From CAYMNU01 sp964391885 (GTDB lineage Archaea > Altiarchaeota > Altiarchaeia > JAFGQM01): DNA of 17,659 nt. The notes beneath the pieces are model-generated. The model was not told the origin of the DNA, searched no databases, and worked only from the letters and a program-made list of their open reading frames with translations. Positions 1 to 8,187 of the stretch are shown piece by piece. Where the stretch lies: NCBI GenBank assembly GCA_964391885.1, contig CAYMNU010000060.1, positions 1 to 17,659 on the forward strand, read 5' to 3'. Each line of letters begins with the position of its first letter. The stretch's first letter is position 1. The position numbers and the translations under genes were made by a program.

Positions 1-1
1 G

Positions 2-2599
2 ACTATAAGCGAGATTACATTTGAAGAGACCAGCCTTGGGGCGAACTCGGACGTCAAAGTCTACGCCGCAGGCGAGCTATGCAACCTCAGCTATGCCGAC
101 AAGTGGACTGCTGATTGCAGGGCGCCCTCAGAGACTGGCGAATACGACATCAGCATCCAAGCTAAGCACGCGGGCAACACCGGAAGATACGCCTCTGAGT
201 TTGAGGTTCGCCAGTACGCCCCGGGAGCAGGGCTCATAACCATAACCCCTATATTCACCACACACGGCAAGCCGCCGCTGGAGCTCTACTACGAGATTGA
301 GTTCAACGGCAGTCTTGTAACACATCTAACTAATCAGAGCACCAGGCTGACATACCTCAACTCCCCCGGCGCATACGCAGGCGAGGCAGGTGAACTAAGC
401 TTGGTCTCAGGCTACGATTACTGGTCCCTCACCGCGGACGTGCCCTACAAAGGGGAATACAGGCTAACTATGACGGTGGAGGTGTTCAGCAACGGCGTCT
501 TCTACGAGGCCAGCTATGCAGCAGGCTTCACAGCTACAGAACACTCAAGCAAGCTCAGGGCCGAGGTGCATCTCTCAGACCGGGTGCTCACACCCTCCCA
601 AGTGTTCACAACTGACATAATCCTCAGCTTCGACGGCAGGGTGCTTCCCAACTTGGAAATTGTCGAAGCCTTCTACGACGGCGTCTTCCACATGGTGCCC
701 TGGCAGCAGGCGAGAAGGCTATATTCGCTTAATTCCCTCGCGCCGCCTTATGAAATATGCACTACGAACATGCGCTTCCTGATAAACGGCCTGGAAATAG
801 CCCCCCAGGAAAGCATCCATATCATAAACACCGGGGGCACCACATCTATCAGCTGCCCACTGGACCGGGGCGCTTCCTGCAACAGCATCGAGGATGTGCG
901 CAAGTGCATACTGAATCACCAAGACCGTTTGTCCTACTACGAAGAGGCCCAGCTCATGACCTGTGTGACGTCGGGATGCGGCCTCACGGTGAATCCGACA
1001 TGCGCCTCTAATAACAAGGGCGACCTCGAGCCGGACTGCATGATAGATGAAGTGGATGTCTATATAGCTGAAGAATGGCTCGGCGCCATCAGGTCGCAGA
1101 CTGACAGGAACGCGCTCTCACCATGCCTTGACATGAACAACGATGAGGTAGTCAATGATGCAGATTTGGAATGTCTCAGAAAGATGAGGTCAGGTAGTTG
1201 GTATGGTGATATCGATGGCGCTGCCAGCGAACCTGGAATATGCACAAGATCCATGAAAGGGGGTTTCTGCTTCGACATATCCACCTCCTCTCCGCTCCCT
1301 GGTGACATGGTCTATGACGGCAAGATAGACCAGTATGATGTGGAAGTAATGGAGAATATAATAACAGCCACTTCTGCGGGCGTCACCCCTCACGAAGAAA
1401 TGCTCGCCGTGGCCGATTTTAATCAAGATGGTAGGTTAGACCTTCAAGATCTCAAGTGCTTAGAGTATTTCATGGCGGTAGACTTTAGCACAGGGTATAT
1501 CCTTCCTACTTCCGCCACTATACCAGTCTCATGTATGAACATATTCGATTTGGGTTGTAGGGATATTCCCGGCGATCTAAACGGCGATGGTGAATTAGAT
1601 ATACTGGACCTTATATTCATGCGACTAATAATTGCAGGACAGCTAGACCCCTACTCGGTTTTCACATGTGCAGACATTAATCACGATAACCTAATAGACC
1701 AATATGATCTTGAATGTTTGGAGGCCTATATATCCGGAGATGAACAGGCTTGGTTACATTGCTTTGACTGCGATGGGAGCCTACCCTTTGATTATTGGCA
1801 TAACGTTGAAATATGCAATGACGGCTGGGACAATGACTGCGATGGCCTAAAAGACGACCAGGATCCGCGATGTGCATGTACTCCTGACACCCCATGTGAT
1901 ATGAAATGGGATCTTGATGGTGGTTCTGTGCCCGGCTTAAACGATAGCAATTACATGACGTGTGCCAATTTCGGCGAGGGGTATGGATGGTATCGTCAGG
2001 AAGAAATCAATGAAAACTGCAATTCATCAACGGAATGGAACGGCACATATATGTGTGGGAATGATGTAGGGTATACATGTGTCTTCAAATACCTGGAGGG
2101 GTTTGCATACCCAAACAATGTATCTCAGGGATCTTTTGGGTGGCTCGAGGGCGACGGTAATATAGGGCCGCTTGGCATTGCCACCCGGTGCACAGATAGT
2201 GGACATCCCTCGTGTGCCATTGGCTGGAACCGCGTGGGGACTTCCGGAGGTAATTGTAATTCTGACGGCGATCCAGAATGCAAAGACTGTGGTAATGATT
2301 GGGATAGATATGAGGCTGGAAAAGTGCATCACTGCAGCTTCTGCAGATTTGAGTACGACTTCTGCCAGGACCTTATTTGTGGCAGTAGCGGAACCACAAT
2401 GAATGACACAATTAGCGATGAATATAGTCCTTGTGCGGGACAAAAAGCTAGTTTTACAATGGTTGGTTCCCCCTATGGCACTTGCACCAGCAATCTATAC
2501 ACTTATACCGGACCTGCATTGGATTGGTGTTCTACTGGCTGGTCTAATAACTACGCCGATTCTTGCTCTTTTGAAGACCAGTGTATGGGTTTGATTTAA
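2..2599 (+). CDS. Partial (5'-truncated) large surface protein with three dockerin-like modules, a MopE-type motif and a Cys-rich C-terminus
   Basis: The frame is open from base 2 to the TAA at 2597-2599 (about 865 residues), so the real start lies outside the window; the first in-frame start-like codon, TTG at 401, is internal to continuous protein-like sequence. The part before about 1000 reads as extracellular beta-rich domains with many Tyr, Thr and Asn residues. From about 1019 to 1735 there are six EF-hand-like loops in three pairs, for example GDLNGDGELDILDL and DINHDNLIDQYDLECL, which is the pattern of dockerin type I domains. Near 1805-1880 a motif with the core NDGWDNDCDG resembles MopE-type metal-binding repeats. 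The remaining C-terminus carries about 21 cysteines and no obvious membrane anchor. I infer a secreted or cell-surface, calcium-binding, disulfide-stabilised protein; partner and substrate are unknown. By eye the C-terminal half looks more A/T-rich than the first kilobase, which may mark a separately acquired domain (not computed). Confidence 0.85.
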   Translation, partial: TISEITFEETSLGANSDVKVYAAGELCNLSYADKWTADCRAPSETGEYDISIQAKHAGNTGRYASEFEVRQYAPGAGLITITPIFTTHGKPPLELYYEIEFNGSLVTHLTNQSTRLTYLNSPGAYAGEAGELSLVSGYDYWSLTADVPYKGEYRLTMTVEVFSNGVFYEASYAAGFTATEHSSKLRAEVHLSDRVLTPSQVFTTDIILSFDGRVLPNLEIVEAFYDGVFHMVPWQQARRLYSLNSLAPPYEICTTNMRFLINGLEIAPQESIHIINTGGTTSISCPLDRGASCNSIEDVRKCILNHQDRLSYYEEAQLMTCVTSGCGLTVNPTCASNNKGDLEPDCMIDEVDVYIAEEWLGAIRSQTDRNALSPCLDMNNDEVVNDADLECLRKMRSGSWYGDIDGAASEPGICTRSMKGGFCFDISTSSPLPGDMVYDGKIDQYDVEVMENIITATSAGVTPHEEMLAVADFNQDGRLDLQDLKCLEYFMAVDFSTGYILPTSATIPVSCMNIFDLGCRDIPGDLNGDGELDILDLIFMRLIIAGQLDPYSVFTCADINHDNLIDQYDLECLEAYISGDEQAWLHCFDCDGSLPFDYWHNVEICNDGWDNDCDGLKDDQDPRCACTPDTPCDMKWDLDGGSVPGLNDSNYMTCANFGEGYGWYRQEEINENCNSSTEWNGTYMCGNDVGYTCVFKYLEGFAYPNNVSQGSFGWLEGDGNIGPLGIATRCTDSGHPSCAIGWNRVGTSGGNCNSDGDPECKDCGNDWDRYEAGKVHHCSFCRFEYDFCQDLICGSSGTTMNDTISDEYSPCAGQKASFTMVGSPYGTCTSNLYTYTGPALDWCSTGWSNNYADSCSFEDQCMGLI
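1019..1735 (+). repeat. Three tandem dockerin-like modules (six EF-hand-type loops) within the surface protein
   Basis: Each module has a first loop of the form GD-x-x-x-D-x-x-I/L-D-x-x-D-V/L (at about 1019, 1301 and 1571) and, 34-38 residues later, a second loop of the form D-x-N-x-D-x-x-x-D-x-x-D-L-x-CL (at about 1130, 1412 and 1673). The modules recur about every 90 residues. The Asp/Asn positions that bind calcium in dockerin type I are largely kept, although the first module is the most divergent (EPDC in place of NGDG). The conserved Cys shortly after most second loops is unusual and could pair with another Cys within its module. Confidence 0.75.
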
Positions 2600-2618
2600 A
2601 CTAACCAAATTATGATCA

Positions 2619-2623
2619 TTTTT
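2619..2623 (+). terminator. Possible oligo-T terminator after the surface protein gene
   Basis: A run of five T followed by a pyrimidine-rich tract lies 20 nt after the stop codon and just before taw1. Archaeal RNA polymerase often terminates at such tracts without a hairpin. A TATA-like AAATTATGAT at 2607-2616 lies about 35 nt before the taw1 start, so both signals may overlap here. Weak evidence. Confidence 0.25.
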
Positions 2624-2647
2624 CTCCCCTCTCCTTCAGATTAGCCG

Positions 2648-3625
2648 ATGGCATCCAAAAAGGGCAAGCCGAAAATCGAGAAGCCAGAGGAAGTAAAGTC
2701 AATCCTCCCAGAAGAGCTCCAGAAGCTCCTCATAAAGCAACACTACCATTTGGTGGGGCGCCACTCGGCGGTCAAGGCATGTGAATACCTCAGGCGGAGC
2801 CTCATGAACCAGTGCGTCTGCTACAAGCAGAAATTCTATGGCATAGAGTCACACCGCTGCCTGCAGATGACGCCCGCAGTCTCATGGTGCACTGAAAAGT
2901 GCGTATTCTGCTGGAGGCCTGTAGAATGGACTCTTAATGCAGTTCCTGAAGACTGGGATGACCCCGATTACATAGTCGAAGAGAGCATCAAGGGACACCG
3001 CCTCTTGATAAGCGGCTATGGCGGCCTCAAAGACAGGATAGACCCCAAGAAATGGGAGGAAGCGCAAAATCCCAACCAAGCTGCCATAAGCCTCTCTGGC
3101 GAGCCGACATTCTACCCGCAGATCGGCGAGCTGATTGAGTCCTTTCACAAGCACGGTTTCAAGAGCACTTATCTGGTCACCAACGGCACATTCCCAGAAA
3201 GGCTAAAGGAGATGAGCTCGGAACCGACACAGCTTTACCTTAGTCTCGAAGCCCCGACCGAACAGCTGTTCAAGCAGCTGAACCGGCCTGTCATACCTGA
3301 TGCATGGGGGCGTATGAACGAGACTTTAGATATATTGCCGCTTTTCAAGTGCCCCACTGTGATGCGCATGACAATGGTGCGAGGCTGGAACGACCATCCC
3401 AGATTGATAGAAAAGTTCGCCGAGCTCATAAAGAAGGCGGAGCCCAATTTCATAGAGGTGAAATCCTATATGTGCGTAGGCTACTCGCGCAAGAGGCTGA
3501 CCCTTGAAAACATGCTGTCGCACCAGGAGATAATAGACTATGCCAAAAAGATTGGCGAAGCTGCGGGCTATGATCTTAAAGATTCTGTTGAGCTGAGCCG
3601 GGTGGCACTCCTAAAAAAGATTTGA
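2648..3625 (+). CDS. taw1: 4-demethylwyosine synthase Taw1/TYW1 (radical SAM, tRNA-Phe G37 modification)
   Basis: This cytoplasmic radical-SAM enzyme joins N1-methylguanosine-37 of tRNA-Phe to a two-carbon unit from pyruvate, forming the tricyclic imG-14 base, the first committed step of wyosine synthesis. The radical-SAM cluster motif CTEKCVFC is at residues 81-88. Three further cysteines at 45, 58 and 71 have the same 13/13/10 spacing as the second Fe-S cluster ligands known from Methanocaldococcus TYW1 (Cys 26, 39, 52, then 62). The family signatures FYGIESHRC and LSGEPTFYP are present. The 325-residue length suits the archaeal form, which lacks the flavodoxin domain of the eukaryotic enzyme. 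The ATG at 2648 gives a lysine-rich N-terminus. No clear Shine-Dalgarno site is seen. The last 15 bases overlap the convergent membrane-protein gene. Confidence 0.96.
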   Translation: MASKKGKPKIEKPEEVKSILPEELQKLLIKQHYHLVGRHSAVKACEYLRRSLMNQCVCYKQKFYGIESHRCLQMTPAVSWCTEKCVFCWRPVEWTLNAVPEDWDDPDYIVEESIKGHRLLISGYGGLKDRIDPKKWEEAQNPNQAAISLSGEPTFYPQIGELIESFHKHGFKSTYLVTNGTFPERLKEMSSEPTQLYLSLEAPTEQLFKQLNRPVIPDAWGRMNETLDILPLFKCPTVMRMTMVRGWNDHPRLIEKFAELIKKAEPNFIEVKSYMCVGYSRKRLTLENMLSHQEIIDYAKKIGEAAGYDLKDSVELSRVALLKKI

Positions 3626-4144
3626 TTTTTCCTCATGCTGCTGTGCGGAATGCACGGCCTTACACTCATGGGCGGTTGAGCGGAGATAGAATGCAAGTCC
3701 CGCTAGCATGGCTCCAACGCCCACGCCAAGCATTGCGATATCACCAAAGAAGCCCACCTCCACGCTTGCATCTGCACGCGCCAGCTTTATGAATGCTTCC
3801 GCCGATATGGCGAAAATCATAACTGCGAGGAACCTGGTCAGGAAGTCTCTGGCACGCTGCTGCGTGTTCTTTACCTTCTTATCAGAAATCTCCTCGTCAA
3901 TCATGGATTTGGTTAAATCAAGGACCGCAATGCCTATAACAACAATCCCAAGGCCAGTAATAAGCGAGATGAAAGCGCCATCCCCACCTATGTCTATCCA
4001 GCCCTCTGCTATGGATTTAAGGCCCAATATTATAAGTGAAAGGCAGATGATAAAGAGTATGATAGCTACTATTATAAGGGTGCTTTGCAGCATTTGGTCA
4101 AATATATCCATCCCACTCTTTCTTGCCTGCATTTGCCGCATCAT
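3611..4144 (-). CDS. Predicted four-helix integral membrane protein, family not recognised
   Basis: The 177-residue protein has four hydrophobic segments at about residues 22-43, 57-77, 101-121 and 131-154. A charged loop at 79-100 (IDEEISDKK followed by basic residues) lies between helices 2 and 3, and the C-terminal tail is hydrophilic. The membrane segments are rich in Ile, Leu, Val, Gly and Ala, and no catalytic motif is visible. Two consecutive ATG codons begin the frame; the Met at residue 12 (MDIFDQ) is a possible alternative start immediately before helix 1. The gene is convergent with taw1, overlapping its end by 15 nt, and divergent from the signal-peptide protein at 4232. I do not recognise a function; transport, sensing or a structural membrane role are all possible. 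Confidence 0.8.
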   Translation of the reverse strand: MMRQMQARKSGMDIFDQMLQSTLIIVAIILFIICLSLIILGLKSIAEGWIDIGGDGAFISLITGLGIVVIGIAVLDLTKSMIDEEISDKKVKNTQQRARDFLTRFLAVMIFAISAEAFIKLARADASVEVGFFGDIAMLGVGVGAMLAGLAFYLRSTAHECKAVHSAQQHEEKSNLF

Positions 4145-4167
4145 TTTAGGATTTCGCCGCTGGTTTC

Positions 4168-4213
4168 AAGTATAACAACTGGGCGGGCGCTTTTTTAAAC
4201 GCTCTTATAATTA
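4168..4213. promoter_or_regulatory. Divergent TATA-like elements between the two membrane-protein genes
   Basis: For the rightward gene, TTTTTTAAA (4191-4199) and TTATAATTA (4205-4213) lie at distances that would give a short leader or a leaderless transcript starting near 4221-4234. For the leftward gene, GTATAACA at about 4170-4177 read on the minus strand would start transcription near 4145, again leaderless. Neither gene has a Shine-Dalgarno site, which supports leaderless starts. Inferred from spacing and A/T content only. Confidence 0.35.
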
Positions 4214-4231
4214 ATGTATACTCTATAAAAA

Positions 4232-5386
4232 ATGAAAAAATTGCTGCTTTCGCTGACACTGGCCGTATTTTTGATTACCCCTTCAGTATTCGCAGCGCTA
4301 GATTTGTCGCCCTACGAAGAACTGGTTTCGGACATAAGCCAAAAGGAATCCGAGATACAATCAGCGCGGGAGATGTCGGATTGGGACTCTGTGATACGGC
4401 TGGGCCGGGAATTGGATTCACTAAAGTCCAGAATGTCCACGCCACAAATGCAGGTTCTTGCAGCATATTCGTATCTTAATCTGCCCATGAGCGAATCAGA
4501 GTATCTGATCTCGCAGCTCGATCAATACTTTGAAGGGGGCCATGCTTCAGAGGCCCGCTCTGCAATGGAATCTGTAAGTTTGGAAATTATCGCACTAGAG
4601 TCGCTATACCAAAATCAAGACTATTCAAATTCATTGGCTTCACTTAACACTGCCTTGCCCAAGGCATCCAGCCTGCCTTCATCAATTTCAGGTTCTGCTG
4701 CACAGGCCATTGCAGCGTTTAAGTTGGAATCAGCCGCTGAGCTGAGCAACAGCAAGCTGCAAATGCTTGACAACGCCCGCTCTATATTCTTTAATGCCCG
4801 GTCTGTTTATGATAGGGCATCCGCAAGCCTGCTGGCAGGCAATTATGACAAGGCGTCGAAGGAATATGCAGAAGGTCGAGCCATTGCCGAGGAGGCCTTT
4901 TTACTGGTTTCGAGGACAAAAGACTCAGAATTCACGCTTTCAGATGAGTCGAAACTGCTACTAATAATTGCACCCTTCTGCTTATTGATTATCCTTCTTT
5001 TGTATTTCAAGATTCAGTTCAAGAAATCGATAGTTAAATCAACAATCTCCAAGTTGTCTTTTAATCCCGGGGCGCCCATAGAGACAGAAAGAAACATTGA
5101 GTTCCTCAACCTTGAAAAAACGCCAATGCCCGTAAAGATTTCAGATACCCCGCCGCTGGAGCTGAATGCCTCTGACTTTAGCATGGAGCCAACAGAAACA
5201 GAAGGCAGCAATCTTGTCTGGGCATTTGAGGCGGACCACGGCAAGACGATAGTCAACTATAAACTCAAGGGCGGCCCGTTTGAGCCCGGGACATCAATCA
5301 AAATACCTGCAGCACATGTTTCTTATATGCAAGATGGCATCCAAAAGAAGTATTACGGTTCGCCAGCAGAGATAAAAATAAACTAA
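4232..5386 (+). CDS. Signal-peptide-bearing single-pass membrane protein with helical ectodomain and cytoplasmic C-domain, family not recognised
   Basis: The 384-residue protein starts with a classical signal peptide (KK then LLLSLTLAVFLITPSVFA, cleavage likely after residue 21). Residues about 22-240 are Ser/Ala/Glu-rich and predominantly helical, with repeated helix-pair character such as the segments around 75-100, 110-128 and 200-225, reminiscent of TPR-like or helical-bundle ectodomains. One transmembrane helix spans about 242-260 and is followed by a lysine-rich stop-transfer stretch, so the C-terminal 120 residues should be cytoplasmic. That tail reads as beta-strands with a PPLELNASDF segment. 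This topology resembles a type I receptor or a scaffold, but no kinase, protease or binding motif is visible. Its stop codon lies 2 nt from that of the convergent coiled-coil gene. Confidence 0.85.
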   Translation: MKKLLLSLTLAVFLITPSVFAALDLSPYEELVSDISQKESEIQSAREMSDWDSVIRLGRELDSLKSRMSTPQMQVLAAYSYLNLPMSESEYLISQLDQYFEGGHASEARSAMESVSLEIIALESLYQNQDYSNSLASLNTALPKASSLPSSISGSAAQAIAAFKLESAAELSNSKLQMLDNARSIFFNARSVYDRASASLLAGNYDKASKEYAEGRAIAEEAFLLVSRTKDSEFTLSDESKLLLIIAPFCLLIILLLYFKIQFKKSIVKSTISKLSFNPGAPIETERNIEFLNLEKTPMPVKISDTPPLELNASDFSMEPTETEGSNLVWAFEADHGKTIVNYKLKGGPFEPGTSIKIPAAHVSYMQDGIQKKYYGSPAEIKIN

Positions 5387-5388
5387 TA

Positions 5389-5727
5389 CTACTCAGTTGA
5401 ACCTTCTTGTGCTGATTGGTCTTCCTGATTGTTATTCTTCATGTTCTTGACTATATTCAGGATGCTTTCGAACCTGCTCTGGGCCTGACTTTCCCTATCT
5501 TCAAGCTCCTTTATCTCTTTCTTCTCTGAAAGTACAACATGTTTTAGAACATTTATTTCCCGTATCACGAGATTCATTTTCTGTTTTAGGAGGTTCAGCT
5601 CGGAGTCGATAGTTTTTACTTCTTCTATAAGTCCATTCACAAGCTGCATCTGAGCTTCGGCTTCAGCCTTTTTTCCGCTGGGTTTTCTTTCCTTCTTCCC
5701 TCCCTTTTCCCTATCTCTGTGCCCCAT
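5389..5727 (-). CDS. Small coiled-coil protein, function unknown
   Basis: I place the start at the ATG at 5727, giving 112 residues. An upstream ATG at 5805 would add 26 residues of unlikely, aromatic-rich sequence, while the chosen start begins a strongly basic leader (MGHRDREKGGKKERK) typical of a real N-terminus. Residues about 30-90 form a long amphipathic helix with Leu/Ile/Val at heptad spacing and many Glu/Lys, predicting a parallel coiled coil. The acidic, Gln-rich tail (NNNQEDQSAQEG) is probably disordered. There is no signal peptide and no membrane segment. The basic head may bind nucleic acid or a membrane surface, which is inference only. It is convergent with the preceding membrane protein and divergent from polB. 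Confidence 0.7.
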   Translation of the reverse strand: MGHRDREKGGKKERKPSGKKAEAEAQMQLVNGLIEEVKTIDSELNLLKQKMNLVIREINVLKHVVLSEKKEIKELEDRESQAQSRFESILNIVKNMKNNNQEDQSAQEGSTE

Positions 5728-5862
5728 TGCATTAACTATTATGTGATGTCCAATAAAAACGTAAACCCCGTTTGTATAGAAGTACACTTTAAATCCGTAT
5801 GCCAAAACCCCGCCATCCCCTTTTTACTTTCGGCAAACAAACTATCAGTGCAGTGATTTCCC

Positions 5863-8187
5863 ATGGAAACTCTTCTTGATGCAGGATACCGGACCGAAGA
5901 CGAAAAGGCGCTAATAGACCTATTTTATCTCCCTGAAAACCAATCGGAAGACAAGAAAATAAAGGAGGTGAAAGATTTTTTACCCTATTTCTATGCTATT
6001 CCCGCGAACACTGCAGAAGACCTATTGAGCGAGTTGGAGCAGGCGAATTTGCCTCAAATAGAACGCACCCGCATAGTACGAAAAAAAGATTTCCATAAGG
6101 ACTTGGAAGTCGTCGAGGTCTCCCTACGGCATCCCCGGTATGTTCCCGAGATGCGCGAAAAGATAGCCGCTTTTAAGAACTGCCTGGAAACCAGGGAGGA
6201 CGACATAAGGTTTGTCCAGAGGTATATAATCGATTCAGGAATAGTGCCTATGAAAGGTGCCGACAGTGCGAAGATGAGAATAGCCGCATTCGACATAGAG
6301 ACCACGCCGGACCCAAAAGACCCTACAAAGAATCTGCCTATAATGATAAGCTACGCTGATAGTCTAGGCGTGAGGGCGGTTTGGAATTTCAAGTACGACT
6401 CAAAGCTGCCATTCGTCGAGCGCCTTGAAGACGAAAAGGGGATGATCGAATCGTTTATGGACGCAGTGAAGAAGCAGAAGATAGACATTCTTGTAACATA
6501 CAACGGGGATAATTTCGATTTTCCGGTCATAAGCGAGCGCTGCAAGGCACTTGGCATAAAGTTTGCTCTAGGCGCAAAGGGCGAAGAAGTCAGGCTCGAG
6601 CGCAGGGGCATGGACATGGGCGCGCGGATCATCGGCAGGCCGCATGTTGACTTGTATCCTGTCTGCAGAAAGATGTTTTATCTCCCCCGCTACACGCTGG
6701 AAGACGTCCACCTTGCTCTTTTCGACGAAGAGAAAAAAGATATTGACATTGAAAAGATGTTCTCGCGCTGGGCTGAAAATGAGCAAGTAGATGAGATATT
6801 CGAATACTCTGTGTCTGACGTGGACTCCTGTTTGAGAATAGCGCACGAAGTCCTCCCGACTCAGTACGAACTCTCCCAACTTATCAACCAGCCACTATTC
6901 GAGGTTACGCGCATGGGCACCGGGGGTGCAATAGAATGGCTATTAATGAAATTGGCCCACGATAAGGGCATCCTTGTCCCATCAAAGCCCAGCGACCGGG
7001 ATTATGCCATGCGCAGGATGGACCGCTACGAGGGCGCATATGTCGTCGAGCCCGAGAAGGGCCTGCACGACAATATTCTGGTTTTTGACTTCCGCTCGCT
7101 GTATCCTTCCATCATAATAGCGCACAACATCGATGCGTCGACAATCAACTGCGACTGCTGCAAGGGCGATGAGCACGTTTCCCCGACTGGCGCGAAATTC
7201 TGCAAAAAAATTCCCGGGCTCATACCAGAGCTTCTTGACGATATCCTGAAGAGCAGGGCAAAGACCAAGCTCGAGATGAAAAAGCTTGTTTCCGAAAAAG
7301 GAGACAAAACTAAAATCAAGAGCCTTGACGCAAGGCAACAGGCTCTTAAGATACTAGCCAACAGCGCGTATGGCTACATGGGCTTTTCCCGGGCGAGATG
7401 GTATAACAACGACTGTGCGGCATCTGTGGCAGCATGGGGGCGGGAATATATAAAAAATACCATAAAAGTTGCCGAGTCGGAGGGCTACAAGGTGGTATAC
7501 GGCGACACGGACAGCCTGATGCTTAAGGTTCCTGGCAAGCCCGACGAAAATGAGATACGCAGGATAAAGAGCGATTTCCTTTCAAAGGTGAACTCAAAGC
7601 TGCCCCAGGCAATGGAGCTGGAATTCGAGGGATTCTTCCCCCGGGGTGTATTCATAACCAAGAAGAGATACGCCCTTATCGGCAGGGACAAAAAGCTGAC
7701 TATAAAGGGCCTTGAGACAAAGAGGCGCGATTGGGCCAACATAGCAAAGTCAACACAGGAGAAAGTTTTATATACGATACTCCAGGAGAACAACCCTGAA
7801 AAGGCCGCAGAGATGGTCAAAGCAGTAGTGCAGGACCTTCGCGACATGAAAGTTCCTCTCAAAGACCTGTTGATTTACACACAGATAACTAAGCCGCTTG
7901 GCGAGTACGAGAACACAGGCCCCCACGTCGCGGCTGCCCGCAAGGCTATCAAGATGGGCAAAAAAATAGTCCCCGGCGAAGTGATACAATACGTCATTAC
8001 CAAAAAGGGAAATTCGATAAGCGACAAGGCTGTGATGGTGGGGTTCGTCAACGAGAACGATTACGACCCTGACTATTACATAAACAACCAGCTGCTTCCT
8101 GCAGTTATGAGGATACTCGAGGCCTTGGGATACAGCGAGGATGAGCTGAAGGGCCTGGGGAAACAGATGACGCTGGGGGGGTTCTGA
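5863..8187 (+). CDS. polB: Family-B replicative DNA polymerase with 3'-5' proofreading exonuclease
   Basis: The 774-residue length matches single-chain archaeal PolB enzymes. In order: N-terminal domain with the residues of the uracil-sensing pocket apparently kept (Tyr9, Pro41, Val94 by alignment from memory to the Pyrococcus enzyme); exonuclease motifs Exo I DIE (144-146), Exo II NGDNFD (214-219) and Exo III YSVSD (315-319); polymerase motif A DFRSLYPSI (409-417), motif B KILANSAYG (496-504), motif C YGDTDS (546-551); and the KKRY loop (600-603). Cysteines at 430, 432, 433 and 447 lie between motifs A and B, where related enzymes have stabilising disulfides. The C-terminus ends QMTLGGF, which fits a PIP-box for binding the PCNA clamp. 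A weak GTGA Shine-Dalgarno-like site precedes the ATG by 6 nt. All catalytic residues are intact. Confidence 0.97.
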   Translation: METLLDAGYRTEDEKALIDLFYLPENQSEDKKIKEVKDFLPYFYAIPANTAEDLLSELEQANLPQIERTRIVRKKDFHKDLEVVEVSLRHPRYVPEMREKIAAFKNCLETREDDIRFVQRYIIDSGIVPMKGADSAKMRIAAFDIETTPDPKDPTKNLPIMISYADSLGVRAVWNFKYDSKLPFVERLEDEKGMIESFMDAVKKQKIDILVTYNGDNFDFPVISERCKALGIKFALGAKGEEVRLERRGMDMGARIIGRPHVDLYPVCRKMFYLPRYTLEDVHLALFDEEKKDIDIEKMFSRWAENEQVDEIFEYSVSDVDSCLRIAHEVLPTQYELSQLINQPLFEVTRMGTGGAIEWLLMKLAHDKGILVPSKPSDRDYAMRRMDRYEGAYVVEPEKGLHDNILVFDFRSLYPSIIIAHNIDASTINCDCCKGDEHVSPTGAKFCKKIPGLIPELLDDILKSRAKTKLEMKKLVSEKGDKTKIKSLDARQQALKILANSAYGYMGFSRARWYNNDCAASVAAWGREYIKNTIKVAESEGYKVVYGDTDSLMLKVPGKPDENEIRRIKSDFLSKVNSKLPQAMELEFEGFFPRGVFITKKRYALIGRDKKLTIKGLETKRRDWANIAKSTQEKVLYTILQENNPEKAAEMVKAVVQDLRDMKVPLKDLLIYTQITKPLGEYENTGPHVAAARKAIKMGKKIVPGEVIQYVITKKGNSISDKAVMVGFVNENDYDPDYYINNQLLPAVMRILEALGYSEDELKGLGKQMTLGGF

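Noticed and set aside
401..2599. TTG at 401 as the start of the surface protein
   Set aside because: The same frame is open back to base 2 with continuous protein-like sequence (for example FEETSLGANSDVKVY near the start), so the gene enters from outside the window.
3708..4175. 155-residue reading frame on the plus strand
   Set aside because: It is antisense to the four-helix membrane protein; its Ser/Met/Ile-rich composition reflects the hydrophobic codons of the opposite strand.
5728..5805. Upstream ATG at 5805 for the coiled-coil protein
   Set aside because: The added 26 residues are aromatic and hydrophobic without a signal-peptide shape, while the ATG at 5727 begins a typical basic leader.
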